A stretch of DNA of 64,000 bases from Legionella cherrii. GTDB lineage: Bacteria; Pseudomonadota; Gammaproteobacteria; Legionellales; Legionellaceae. A program made the position numbers and the translations under genes. This document shows, in pieces, positions 7,847 to 15,486 of this stretch. The notes beneath the pieces were generated by a model. That model ran no database searches and was not told where the DNA came from. It saw nothing but the letters and a program-made list of their open reading frames with translations. Where the stretch lies: contig NZ_LR134173.1 of NCBI RefSeq assembly GCF_900635815.1, positions 2,078,001 through 2,142,000 of the forward strand, read 5' to 3'. The first letter of the stretch is position 1. The number at the start of each line of letters is the position of its first letter.

Positions 7847-8626
7847 CTAAGTAAACAGTTGTGCTTTTGTTGCATTAATGTAGATTTTATCGATTATCCC
7901 AATAATCAATGATGCAGGACCGGACGCACTAGAAGAAGTTGGGCCAACGCAGTCGGCGTAAAAATGTACCGCATTTTTGGCAGCCCAAAAATGATCTTGG
8001 ACTACGGAATTAAAAACACTAATAATTGCTGAAAGTAAATTGCCTATCCCCGCTACTTTTTGAACCATAGCTGAATCAAAATTAAATTGATCCATCTGAT
8101 TGGAGTTGACAACCCAATGTCTTTTCCCGCTGACGACGACAACAAGCTTATGTTTTTTTGATAAGGACTTAGCTTGTTCAATTATTGTTTTGTCTTCGAT
8201 CAGATGATTATTATCGTGGATGACGAGTTCGCCAGTCAGCAAACTCGCAATTTCATTAGGATAGCCACGGATAATAGAAATTTGATGTTTTTTAATCAGA
8301 TTGGTTGCAACATCAGTTCGGTATCGGGTTGCTCCCGCTCCCACTGGATCTAAAATGATGGGAATATTCATTTGATTTGCTGTTTTACAGATGTGGTTAC
8401 TCAGTTTAACAAAAGCGTTATCTAATTTGCCCAGATTGATTACCACTGCTTTCGATATTTTCAGTAATTCCTCAACTTCTTCTTCGGCACTACACATTAT
8501 TGGGAAGCCGCCAACACTGCGTATTCCGCTTGCTACATAACCCATAGGAAAATAATTGGTAATAGTCAATACAAAAGGTTTTTGTTCTTTTATTTTCCTT
8601 AAAATGTCATTTATTTCAGGAGTCAT
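7847..8626 (-). CDS. thiM: Divergent hydroxyethylthiazole kinase (ThiM-like)
   Basis: 259 residues aligning along their whole length with ThiM, which phosphorylates 4-methyl-5-(2-hydroxyethyl)thiazole for thiamine salvage. Seen directly: the N-terminal substrate loop TITNYFPMGYVASGIRSVGG (22-40) in place of the usual N-x-V-x-x-N-x-x-AN pattern, FPIMCSAEEEVEEL, ILDPVGAGATRYRT (91-104, well conserved), and SIIRGYPNEI where the family has RGNxSEI. The phosphate-binding TGTGC motif is replaced by VAGIGNLLSA (191-200), so the Cys is Asn196. No thiD/thiE neighbour is present and no thiamine riboswitch is seen in the leader. It could be a thiazole kinase with altered chemistry or a paralogue with another substrate. 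Confidence 0.78.
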   Translation of the reverse strand: MTPEINDILRKIKEQKPFVLTITNYFPMGYVASGIRSVGGFPIMCSAEEEVEELLKISKAVVINLGKLDNAFVKLSNHICKTANQMNIPIILDPVGAGATRYRTDVATNLIKKHQISIIRGYPNEIASLLTGELVIHDNNHLIEDKTIIEQAKSLSKKHKLVVVVSGKRHWVVNSNQMDQFNFDSAMVQKVAGIGNLLSAIISVFNSVVQDHFWAAKNAVHFYADCVGPTSSSASGPASLIIGIIDKIYINATKAQLFT

Positions 8627-8835
8627 GAACAGTCCATGTTTAAATAATGTTTCATTGAAGTTACTTTAACTTACTTTTTAAATTACAACCACTGAATTTA
8701 TGGGTTAAGTTGCGCGTTGGATAACGATGATACATATCGCATGAGATTAAATAGGATAATAATTTGCTTTTTCAAGGAAGGCGAACTAAGTTTAAATTCT
8801 ATGGATGGAATTTTAATCGCAAAGGAGAAAGTAAC

Positions 8836-8973
8836 ATGTCAAAACATAATAAATTTAAAAATGAGTCTCAAGATGCACGCCGTCACGATCAACAACATTC
8901 AGCTCATCCTGATAAAATGAAACATGCTCAGGAGAAATCCAAGGTCGAATCTCATTCGAATAAAAAGAAATAA
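8836..8973 (+). CDS. Small hydrophilic Lys/His-rich protein (45 residues)
   Basis: Forty-five residues with no hydrophobic segment; rich in Lys, His, Gln and Ser and ending NKKK. The ATG is placed by a strong AAAGGAG at 8821-8827, eight bases upstream, which is the main evidence for a gene. An inverted-repeat terminator follows. The composition resembles small nucleic-acid-associated or stress proteins, but no family is recognised. Longer readings upstream lack ribosome binding sites. Confidence 0.65.
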   Translation: MSKHNKFKNESQDARRHDQQHSAHPDKMKHAQEKSKVESHSNKKK

Positions 8974-8987
8974 ATAGTTTTCTGATC

Positions 8988-9017
8988 ATTGGCCTTACCT
9001 AAAAAGGTAAGGCCAAT
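8988..9017. terminator. 13-bp perfect inverted repeat between convergent small genes
   Basis: ATTGGCCTTACCT (8988-9000) is perfectly complementary to AGGTAAGGCCAAT (9005-9017) with a four-base loop. It sits between the stop codons of a plus and a minus gene, so it probably serves both, although neither side has a long T tract. Confidence 0.65.
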
Positions 9018-9028
9018 CGGAGATTAGA

Positions 9029-9262
9029 TTATCTGCAACGTAATTGACCCCATGCATTTCTCCAGCAATTGTGATGATATGGAGCTGGTCTAGCATATGG
9101 TCCTGGACGATTTAATACGCATTGATTATACATATTCCTATGATATCCATGTCCGCAGCCTTGAGCTGCACTGGCAATGGATGTATAACCTACGGCGAAA
9201 AATATTGAACCGACAATAATACCTGTACTTAACACTTTTGAAATGCATGAACTTTTACTCAT
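9029..9262 (-). CDS. Small exported Cys/His/Asn-rich protein
   Basis: 77 residues from the ATG at 9262, chosen because AAGGAGG lies about five bases upstream; a frame-open extension to 9295 lacks such a site. A signal peptide (VLSTGIIVGSIFFAVGYTSIASA) is followed by a short mature part beginning AQGCGHGYHRN and containing CVLNRPGPYARP and NCWRNAWGQLRCR. Four Cys suggest two disulfides. Small proteins with a GCGxGxHR start after the signal peptide are common in Legionella and relatives, without known function. It converges with the 45-residue gene. Confidence 0.75.
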   Translation of the reverse strand: MSKSSCISKVLSTGIIVGSIFFAVGYTSIASAAQGCGHGYHRNMYNQCVLNRPGPYARPAPYHHNCWRNAWGQLRCR

Positions 9263-9428
9263 TACATCCTCCTTGGTTTTACTTTTTTTTTTCACTCAGC
9301 TTAAGTATAGAGTTTATTTTTTATTTTGCATAAGTTTTCACCAAAAAATGCATATTTTAATACTAAGTGATTGAAAAAAATTCAAAAAGGACTCGTGATT
9401 GATTATTCCGCTAACATGTTTTGAATAC

Positions 9429-10519
9429 TTACCATTCATCTTCCCATAAATTTAATTGTTTGTTGGTTAAATCCTCTTTTTTACAAAACTTACTCCGTGT
9501 TAAATAGGGATCAGGTTCAACATTTAAGCGAAATTTTTTACAAGCAAGCTGAAATCGAGTATTTAAAAGATTGGCATATTCTCCTTCACCACGCATGCGG
9601 CTGCCAAACCGTGCATCATATTCTTTTCCTCCCCGCATTTGCCGAATAAGGCTCATCACATGTTCGGCGCGTTGAGGAAAGTGTTGCGCAAGCCATTCTT
9701 TAAATAATTCGTTTACTTCATGAGGCAAGCGAATCAACACATAATCGGCATGCCTGGCTCCAGAGTTCGCCGCAGCGTGCAAGATTTTTTCCATTTCCAT
9801 GTCATTGATCATCGGAATAACAGGAGCAACCAAAACACGAGTAGGTATCCCGTTTTCAGTTAAGCGTTTTATGATTCTTAATCTTCCTGAGGGTGCGGGT
9901 AGTTCTTGGCTCCATAATTCGCTTTAAATCGGTGGAAAGCGAGGTGATACTTATTGCAACTTTGGCCAGATTTTGTTTCCCCATATCAAACAAGATATCT
10001 AAATCACGTTCTATAAGTGCATTTTTGGTAATAATAATTACGGGGTGATGGTACTTCGCTAATACTTTTAAAAGACTGCGAGTAATTTCCAGTTTCGCCT
10101 CTGCGGGTTGATAGGGATCTGTATTTGCTCCTAAGACGATGGGCTTGCACGTGTAATTTGATTTATTAATTTCTTTTTCTAAAAGCTTTGTAGCATCAAC
10201 TTTATAGAAGATTTTGGTTTCAAAATCGATTCCCCGGGGACAAATTTACATAAGAATGGCTGGGTCTGGCGTAACAATAAATACAACCATGTTCACACCC
10301 TCGATAGGGATTAATTGACTGTTCAAAGCCTAGATCAGGAGAATTATTACGACTGATTATTGATTTGGAATGTTCGGGCAATAAAAATGTTTCCAGAGGA
10401 GGAAGAATCTCTTCTTCAATATCCCAATCATCCGCGAAAGACTCGCGAGTTTCAGGCTCGAACCGGCCATCTGGATTACTAAGAGCACCACGATTTTTAA
10501 GCGTCTGATTGGGTTTCAT
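9429..10519 (-). pseudogene. PA0069-family radical SAM protein, broken by two frameshifts
   Basis: The N-terminal part (10519 to about 10230) has the family opening NRGALSNPDGRFEPETRE and the [4Fe-4S]-binding Cys motif CEHGCIYCYARPSHSY (C-x3-C-x2-C). At about 10225 an extra A after CCGGGG destroys the frame; without it the reading continues LSPGIDFETKIFYK. A second single-base insertion near 9900 splits LKRIMEPRT from APSGRLRIIKRLTENGIPTRV. The C-terminal part (VAPVIPMINDMEMEKIL to the stop at 9429) is intact. Intact homologues are about 350 residues, and the three segments together match that length. The function of the family is unknown. Both lesions are single bases, so decay is recent or the read is imperfect. 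Confidence 0.88.
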
Positions 10520-10597
10520 AAACAGTTATGAATAAATAAACAGCAGTTTAGTGTATCACACTCCTGAAAAAAATATTTGGCCTCTTATAGGTAATGC

Positions 10598-11029
10598 TTA
10601 TTCTCTGGGGTGATTGATTACGGACGCAGTCATTCTCGAAATGCATGTTAGTTTTTGTTCTTCATTAAAAATCTTAACTTCCCAAACATGAGTGGAGCGT
10701 CCTATATGGATAGGGGAGGTGATGGCAGTAACAATGCCTTGTTTCACGGAGTGAATATGATTGGCATTAATTTCTAAACCAACACAAAAAAATTGACTTA
10801 TATCTATCACTGCATTTGCTGCCGTGCTGGCTACTGTTTCCGATAAGGCGACATTGGCACCACCGTGAAGAATGCCTATGGGCTGTTTGGTGCGCTCATT
10901 GACTGGCATGGTTGCTTTTAAAAATTATCACCTATTTCAATAAATTGAATGCCAAGAAACTCCGACATGGTATTTTTTACCAAACTGATTTAGAGACTCG
11001 AGAGAAATTTCTTTAAACCATATAGCCAT
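10598..11029 (-). pseudogene. PaaI/hotdog-fold thioesterase, broken by two indels
   Basis: Start ATG at 11029 behind AGGAG: MAIWFKEISLESLNQFGK. An A6 run near 10970 then puts translation into a frame that stops; with five As it reads GKNTMSEFLGIQFIEIGDNF. A T5 run near 10925 lacks one T for LKATMPVNERTKQP. The remainder (10909-10598) is open and carries the hotdog motif GILHGGANVALSETVAS with the catalytic acidic residue, as in acyl-CoA thioesterases of the YbdB/PaaI group. A fragment starting at 10909 could still be translated, but it lacks the first strand of the fold. Confidence 0.85.
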
Positions 11030-11146
11030 TTTTATCTCCTTTTTCTTAGTGCCTGCTTACAAAGCTGCTATTTTGGATCAATTTGGCGAACTGTAAGCAG
11101 AGCTTAAAATAAGATAAACTTTATTGATTCAAAAACCAATCAGAAA

Positions 11147-11428
11147 ATGAATATGTTGAATCAAGCATGTATGAAATGTTTTATCTCTGGAAAAGTTCAG
11201 GGAGTGTGGTATCGCGCCTCGGCCCAAAAAGAAGCAATAAAACTGGGTATTACCGGTTGGGCACGAAATCTTGATGATGGGCGTGTAGAGGTTTTTGCTT
11301 GTGGTTCTGTTGAAAACCTTGAACTATTTTACGAATGGCTAAAGGAAGGGCCGCAACTTGCTGTTGTAGAAGAATGTACTTATGAGCAGCTTACTTGGGA
11401 AGAGTATAAGGGATTTGATACTTTTTAA
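11147..11428 (+). CDS. acyP: Acylphosphatase
   Basis: 93 residues. Hydrolyses acyl phosphates such as acetyl phosphate; cytosolic. The two signature blocks are intact: GKVQGVWYRASAQKEA with the phosphate-binding Arg, and GWARNLDDGRVEVFACG with the catalytic Asn. The length equals that of single-domain bacterial acylphosphatases. The start could be either of two nearby ATGs (11147 or 11153) or a later one at MKCFISG; no clear ribosome binding site decides. It diverges from the broken thioesterase gene. Confidence 0.92.
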   Translation: MNMLNQACMKCFISGKVQGVWYRASAQKEAIKLGITGWARNLDDGRVEVFACGSVENLELFYEWLKEGPQLAVVEECTYEQLTWEEYKGFDTF

Positions 11429-11436
11429 GTGAGCTT

Positions 11437-11562
11437 ATAGTAGTCCAGAATAGCGCAGCGTAATCAAAAAATTTTTACCCGTTATCCCAAGCGTAGCGAG
11501 GGATCCCCCAATTAGAAGATCGCGCTGCATTGAGGAAAGCCGTCGCGATGCTCGGAATGAGG
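11437..11562. repeat. Degenerate composite palindromic repeat (B unit followed by A unit)
   Basis: A degenerate copy of the B palindrome (TAGCGCAGCGTAATC around 11444-11463) is followed by an A unit. The A unit's left arm, CCCGTTATCCCAAGCGTAGC, starts at 11478 and its right arm ends near 11562 (GCGATGCTCGGAATGAGGG). The same B-then-A order recurs at 55486-55570 and 60612-60735. Confidence 0.55.
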
Positions 11563-11568
11563 GTGTGG

Positions 11569-12498
11569 CTAATAAAGAGACTGAGACTTGATAAAATGTT
11601 CTATAGATTGAATTAATTGAAAAACCTGATCAGGGACAAATATTTCAAGTTGTGCAAAGACATGAATCATTCCCTTAAATTCTTCAAGGATTACAGAAAC
11701 CCCCAAGTTTTCTATTTTTTTTGCAAACGCAAGTGCTTCATCAAACAAAGGATCATATTCTGCTGCTGCGATATAACAAGGTGGCAATAATTCTAAATGT
11801 TGGAAATACATGGGTGATGCTTGAATGCGATCACCTCCATTTCTAAAATAATTATCAAAATACCATTTAATTTTTTCTCGTGTGAGCAAAAAACCTTCTC
11901 CATTCCGTTGATATGAATCATAGTTCATAGAGAAATCAGTAGAAGGATAAATTAACACTAATCCTTTAATCGAAGCATCGCCCAGTTTTTTCATTTGATG
12001 GCAGACTGATAGTGCTAAATTTCCTCCAGCACTATCACCTGCTAAGAAAACCTGTTCGGTATTTACTTGAAACGCTTTAAGTAATTCAGCCTTTCGTTCA
12101 AACACTGCAATACAATCCTCCAACCCAGCTGGGTATGGAAATTCTGGGGCTAAACGATAGCCCACAGAGAGAACTACAGTTTGGCTGCTAACCGCGATGC
12201 GCCGGCAAAGCGCATCATGGGTATCTATACTTCCTGAGAGATGTCCGCCTCCATGAAAATAAATCATTAAAGGTAATTTTTTTTGTGGGGCCGGATGATA
12301 AATTCGTGTTGGTATCACCCGATCAGCCAGTTGCAGCACCAGGCTACTGATCAAGGGTACAAATAATTTAGGCAGCGCAAAAGCTTCCGCTGTTTTTTCT
12401 GCAAGATCACGAACCTCTTCAGGCACAAAAACAGCGGGTTTTGTATTGCTCAAATTTAAAAAATTTTGCAGTGTTTGAGGTATATGGTTTCGTGACAT
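11569..12498 (-). CDS. Alpha/beta hydrolase of the hormone-sensitive lipase (family IV) esterase group
   Basis: 309 residues. Hydrolyses carboxyl esters of short or medium chains. The oxyanion motif YFHGGG lies at 81-85 and the nucleophile elbow GDSAGG at 154-159 (Ser156). The acid Asp249 lies in AEYDPLFDEA, and the catalytic His279 in GMIHVF. All family IV landmarks, including RLAPEFPYPAGLEDC, are present. It lacks a signal peptide, so it is cytosolic. It follows the MFS transporter gene by 37 bases with its own AGGAGG site, so the two probably form an operon that imports or exports and hydrolyses an ester or modified drug; that pairing is inference. Confidence 0.9.
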   Translation of the reverse strand: MSRNHIPQTLQNFLNLSNTKPAVFVPEEVRDLAEKTAEAFALPKLFVPLISSLVLQLADRVIPTRIYHPAPQKKLPLMIYFHGGGHLSGSIDTHDALCRRIAVSSQTVVLSVGYRLAPEFPYPAGLEDCIAVFERKAELLKAFQVNTEQVFLAGDSAGGNLALSVCHQMKKLGDASIKGLVLIYPSTDFSMNYDSYQRNGEGFLLTREKIKWYFDNYFRNGGDRIQASPMYFQHLELLPPCYIAAAEYDPLFDEALAFAKKIENLGVSVILEEFKGMIHVFAQLEIFVPDQVFQLIQSIEHFIKSQSLY

Positions 12499-12535
12499 GG
12501 ATTGCCTCCTATTCCACGCTATGAGGCGTAGATAC

Positions 12536-13753
12536 TTACTCTGAATCCCCAGATAACATCAACGAATTATTTATCATCAAAATCTTCATCATTAATAGTC
12601 CGACAACAAGTAGCCAAACAATACTTAAAATAATAATAAAACTTAATAAAGGATTTATCATTAAATAGCCCATTAAAATGACACTGAGTGTTGCAAAGCA
12701 CATGTTAACAAAACTCATCATGGCCGCAGCACTGGCTTTGTCCTTTAGTGCGTTAGAAGCTACAAATGAACCTCCTGAAAAGAGGAAACTACTAAATAAA
12801 TATAAACTGGATGTAATCAGGAAAAACCATAACGTCGATTGACTCTCGAAATGCCACATCATCAATAAATTAAGTATCCCTACGGCAACGCCAAGAAAAC
12901 CAATCGAAATGAGCTGATTTGCTGAGAAACGAGACAGTAATTGTTTGGAAAATAATCCGCCAAAGAGCATACCCATAATGTTGAGTATATTCCAATAGCC
13001 ATATTCTGCTGCTGAAAGCTTCAATAACTCTTCTGCGATTTGAGGTCCTGCAGCAGAAAAGCAATAAGATATTGCAGAACAACAGCCCACCACTAATGAA
13101 TAAATCACCAGTTTTGCAGAAGATAGGGCGGCATAATAATCACGGATAATCGTTAAAACATGTATCGATTTAGGATGCATTAATGTTTCGCTAAATACAC
13201 AGGTGCCCCAAAGCATTATTACACCATGCATGAGTAAAATCCAAAAACATCCTTGCCAGTGAAGATATTCAGTAATTAATCCACCAACTACTACAGCGAT
13301 CCCAATCCCCAGTGCAAAAGACAACACAGAGTAGGCCATAGCCGTTTTGCGTTGTGACTCAGGTAACCATTCATTAATTAACATGAAGGTACATGCAAGC
13401 CCACTGGCAGAACCTAAAGCGGTAATTAACCTTCCACTCACAAGCAACCAATAGCTGCCTTGTAACAAAGCAAGCAAACAAATAACAATCCCGAATAGAT
13501 TAATTACTAGCCCTGTGCGTAGCGCTTTTAAACGCCCAAATCGGTTAGCGAGGGGTCCATAGATTAATTGACCTACCACATAGCCAATCAAAAATGCGGA
13601 GACGATCCATTCAACGGCTCCTGGGCCTAAAAGATACTCCGCCTGGATTTTGGGCAAAGCAGGGGTGATAATCGCTGCCGAAACGGATGCAATTGAAATG
13701 TAGTTGAGCAACCAAAATAGGTTAAATGAGGATGTTTTTCTACGAGCACTCAT
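12536..13753 (-). CDS. MFS transporter, DHA1/Bcr-CflA type
   Basis: 405 residues with twelve predicted membrane helices. The loop 2-3 motif A reads GQLIYGPLANRFGRLKALRTG, split here only by wording, and the N-terminal half follows the drug-proton antiporter-1 pattern (PALPKIQAEY, FLIGYVVGQLIYGPL). This suggests export of a small molecule or drug with proton antiport. First gene of a likely two-gene operon with the esterase downstream. The substrate is unknown. Confidence 0.87.
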   Translation of the reverse strand: MSARRKTSSFNLFWLLNYISIASVSAAIITPALPKIQAEYLLGPGAVEWIVSAFLIGYVVGQLIYGPLANRFGRLKALRTGLVINLFGIVICLLALLQGSYWLLVSGRLITALGSASGLACTFMLINEWLPESQRKTAMAYSVLSFALGIGIAVVVGGLITEYLHWQGCFWILLMHGVIMLWGTCVFSETLMHPKSIHVLTIIRDYYAALSSAKLVIYSLVVGCCSAISYCFSAAGPQIAEELLKLSAAEYGYWNILNIMGMLFGGLFSKQLLSRFSANQLISIGFLGVAVGILNLLMMWHFESQSTLWFFLITSSLYLFSSFLFSGGSFVASNALKDKASAAAMMSFVNMCFATLSVILMGYLMINPLLSFIIILSIVWLLVVGLLMMKILMINNSLMLSGDSE

Positions 13754-13873
13754 GGCTGTCCTTAGAGTAAAAGCATTGATTGTATGAGCTTCTTGATCTT
13801 AGTCAATAATTCTTTTGTTATTATTTAATTCGTGTAGTGGATCATTGTTCAATTAAACTAGGGACGGGTAGCA

Positions 13874-14068
13874 TTATTCTATAGGTGCTTTGCGAAATGT
13901 TCTAATGGTTTTATGGGTCTTATTATCAATAATTTCACCGCGAATGTCACCAAAATATCCATTGACCTGAATGAGCATCCAAGCATAAAGCTGGTCGATA
14001 TCAGTTCCAGTTTGGGTCGCGATTCTTTCTTCTTTGCAGTATACATTTGCGGTAAATTGGGTGTTCAT
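13874..14068 (-). CDS. Small protein of unknown function
   Basis: 64 residues, soluble, with mixed beta character (FTANVYCKEERIATQTGTD, YFGDIRGEIIDNKTHKTIR). AAGGA lies nine bases before the ATG. The pattern could be a small single-domain beta sheet protein. No family recognised and no operon partner; a divergent membrane-protein gene starts 123 bases away. Confidence 0.65.
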   Translation of the reverse strand: MNTQFTANVYCKEERIATQTGTDIDQLYAWMLIQVNGYFGDIRGEIIDNKTHKTIRTFRKAPIE

Positions 14069-14191
14069 TTAAGAATCCTTTGAGCCAAACCTTATATCTA
14101 TAAGTTTAGCGTTTTTTACTTATTTCACCACGTGATTGAGGGGTATTTTGAACTATAATTTATATAGGAGAATTGTTTTCAGGAGATTGTT

Positions 14192-14575
14192 ATGAATACC
14201 AATTTTCTAGCTGCTGTATTAGGTTGGTATTTGGTAATTGTGAGCCTGCTTTTACTTATAAGACGTGAAATTGTAGTTACCGCAATGAGAGAATTAATGG
14301 GGCAACGTGCTGTAATGTTAGTTGTTGGCATAATAACCTTAATTATTGGTTTATTAATGGTTATTAGTCATAACGTATGGGTAATGGGTTGGCCTGTTAT
14401 TGTTACGATTTTTGCTTGGTTAATACTAATTGGTGGCTTATTTAGGCTCTATTGTCCAGATACTGTGTATCAAATTTGGAATAAATTAATTGATAAATAC
14501 GGACTATTGATCACTACGGGAGTAATTTCATTAATCATCGGCCTATTTTTGTTGTATAAAGTTTATTTTCATTGA
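14192..14575 (+). CDS. Four-helix inner membrane protein
   Basis: 127 residues with four hydrophobic helices (about 5-24, 41-60, 68-88, 102-124). The loops hold few charges apart from RREIVVTAMRELMGQR. AGGAG precedes the ATG by six bases. The arrangement resembles small integral membrane proteins of unknown function that are common near membrane-stress genes, but I cannot name a family. Monocistronic by context. Confidence 0.75.
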   Translation: MNTNFLAAVLGWYLVIVSLLLLIRREIVVTAMRELMGQRAVMLVVGIITLIIGLLMVISHNVWVMGWPVIVTIFAWLILIGGLFRLYCPDTVYQIWNKLIDKYGLLITTGVISLIIGLFLLYKVYFH

Positions 14576-14730
14576 TCGCAAAGCCCAATTTGATCCATCT
14601 TGAGTGAAAATGCCACTCAACCCGCGCTCAAAGTTGACTTTTGTCCCAATTTTTTAAGCAGCCCATACCAGGTGCGTAGTCCCAGTGTCTCTTCGGGCTA
14701 CAGAGGCTAATTCCGAGGGCATTGAGCAAT

Positions 14731-15486
14731 TTATTTTGATTCTCTAATCAGCTCTTTGAATGTTACGGAGAGATTGGTATAAAAAAGGGTGGTCGTACTT
14801 TCAAATCCAGAGTCAGTACCAAGAATTAGCCATGCCTCACCTTTATTGTTGGTAATCACTGTATAGTGAGCAAGTTTGCTTTGCATTTCTTCATCAGGTA
14901 AATAAGGTAAGGTTTTTAGTCGGTACATGGAGTTTTCTGTGTCTGTACCAACAGTACCAATCGTAATCATGTCTTTTCCATCAAATGCTTGATTTCCTTT
15001 GTCCAAATCCATTCTGTAATAATCTGAGCTATCTACATACCGTTTGGGTTCATCAGATACAGCACCAATTTTTACAAAGACTGAATCACCAGGTGAGCCG
15101 CCCGTTCCGATAGAACCCTCAGTGGCATTAGAGGCAAACTCCAAATTAAAACGGACATGGTATGTTGTATTAGGTTTTAATCCCTTTACTTTTTTATAGG
15201 CATACATGAATAGATCATCGCTGTGATTGTTACCTGATATTTTTAATCCATGCAGGGGAGTATTAATTTCATGAGGGAGCATGGCGCCATTTTTGAATTC
15301 AAGCTCAAAGAATTTTTCTTGGCCTTTAGGATAATCGGCAAAAGAAACTTTAAAGTGTTCTTTTTTCGAAAAAGTAAACTTATAAGATTTTAGGTCAGGC
15401 TTGCCTATAGCTGGTGCCGAAACTGAAAACATAGTGCATACTAAAAAAAAGCAGAACAAAACAGCGTGTTTCAAGATATCATCCAT
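14731..15486 (-). CDS. Exported protein of unknown function, translationally coupled to the MATE gene
   Basis: 251 residues from the ATG at 15486. A signal peptide (LKHAVLFCFFLVCTMFSVSAPAIG) leads into a beta-rich domain. The segments HVRFNLEFASNATEG, GTGGSPGDSVFVKIGA and YYRMDLDKGNQAFDG look like a conserved secreted beta-sandwich family without assigned role. The start is fixed by its overlap with the upstream gene: the MATE stop codon lies inside its first codons (ATGGATGA), an eight-base overlap typical of coupled translation. A longer reading to 15606 would lie wholly inside the MATE gene and is less likely. Confidence 0.75.
   Translation of the reverse strand: MDDILKHAVLFCFFLVCTMFSVSAPAIGKPDLKSYKFTFSKKEHFKVSFADYPKGQEKFFELEFKNGAMLPHEINTPLHGLKISGNNHSDDLFMYAYKKVKGLKPNTTYHVRFNLEFASNATEGSIGTGGSPGDSVFVKIGAVSDEPKRYVDSSDYYRMDLDKGNQAFDGKDMITIGTVGTDTENSMYRLKTLPYLPDEEMQSKLAHYTVITNNKGEAWLILGTDSGFESTTTLFYTNLSVTFKELIRESK

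Noticed and set aside
8627..8720. Thiamine riboswitch upstream of the ThiM-like gene
   Set aside because: The conserved CTGAGA and ACCTGA elements of the THI box are not found.
14576..14730. Terminator or gene in the gap after the four-helix protein
   Set aside because: Only weak pairing (GAGTG...CACTC) and no T tract; no open frame.
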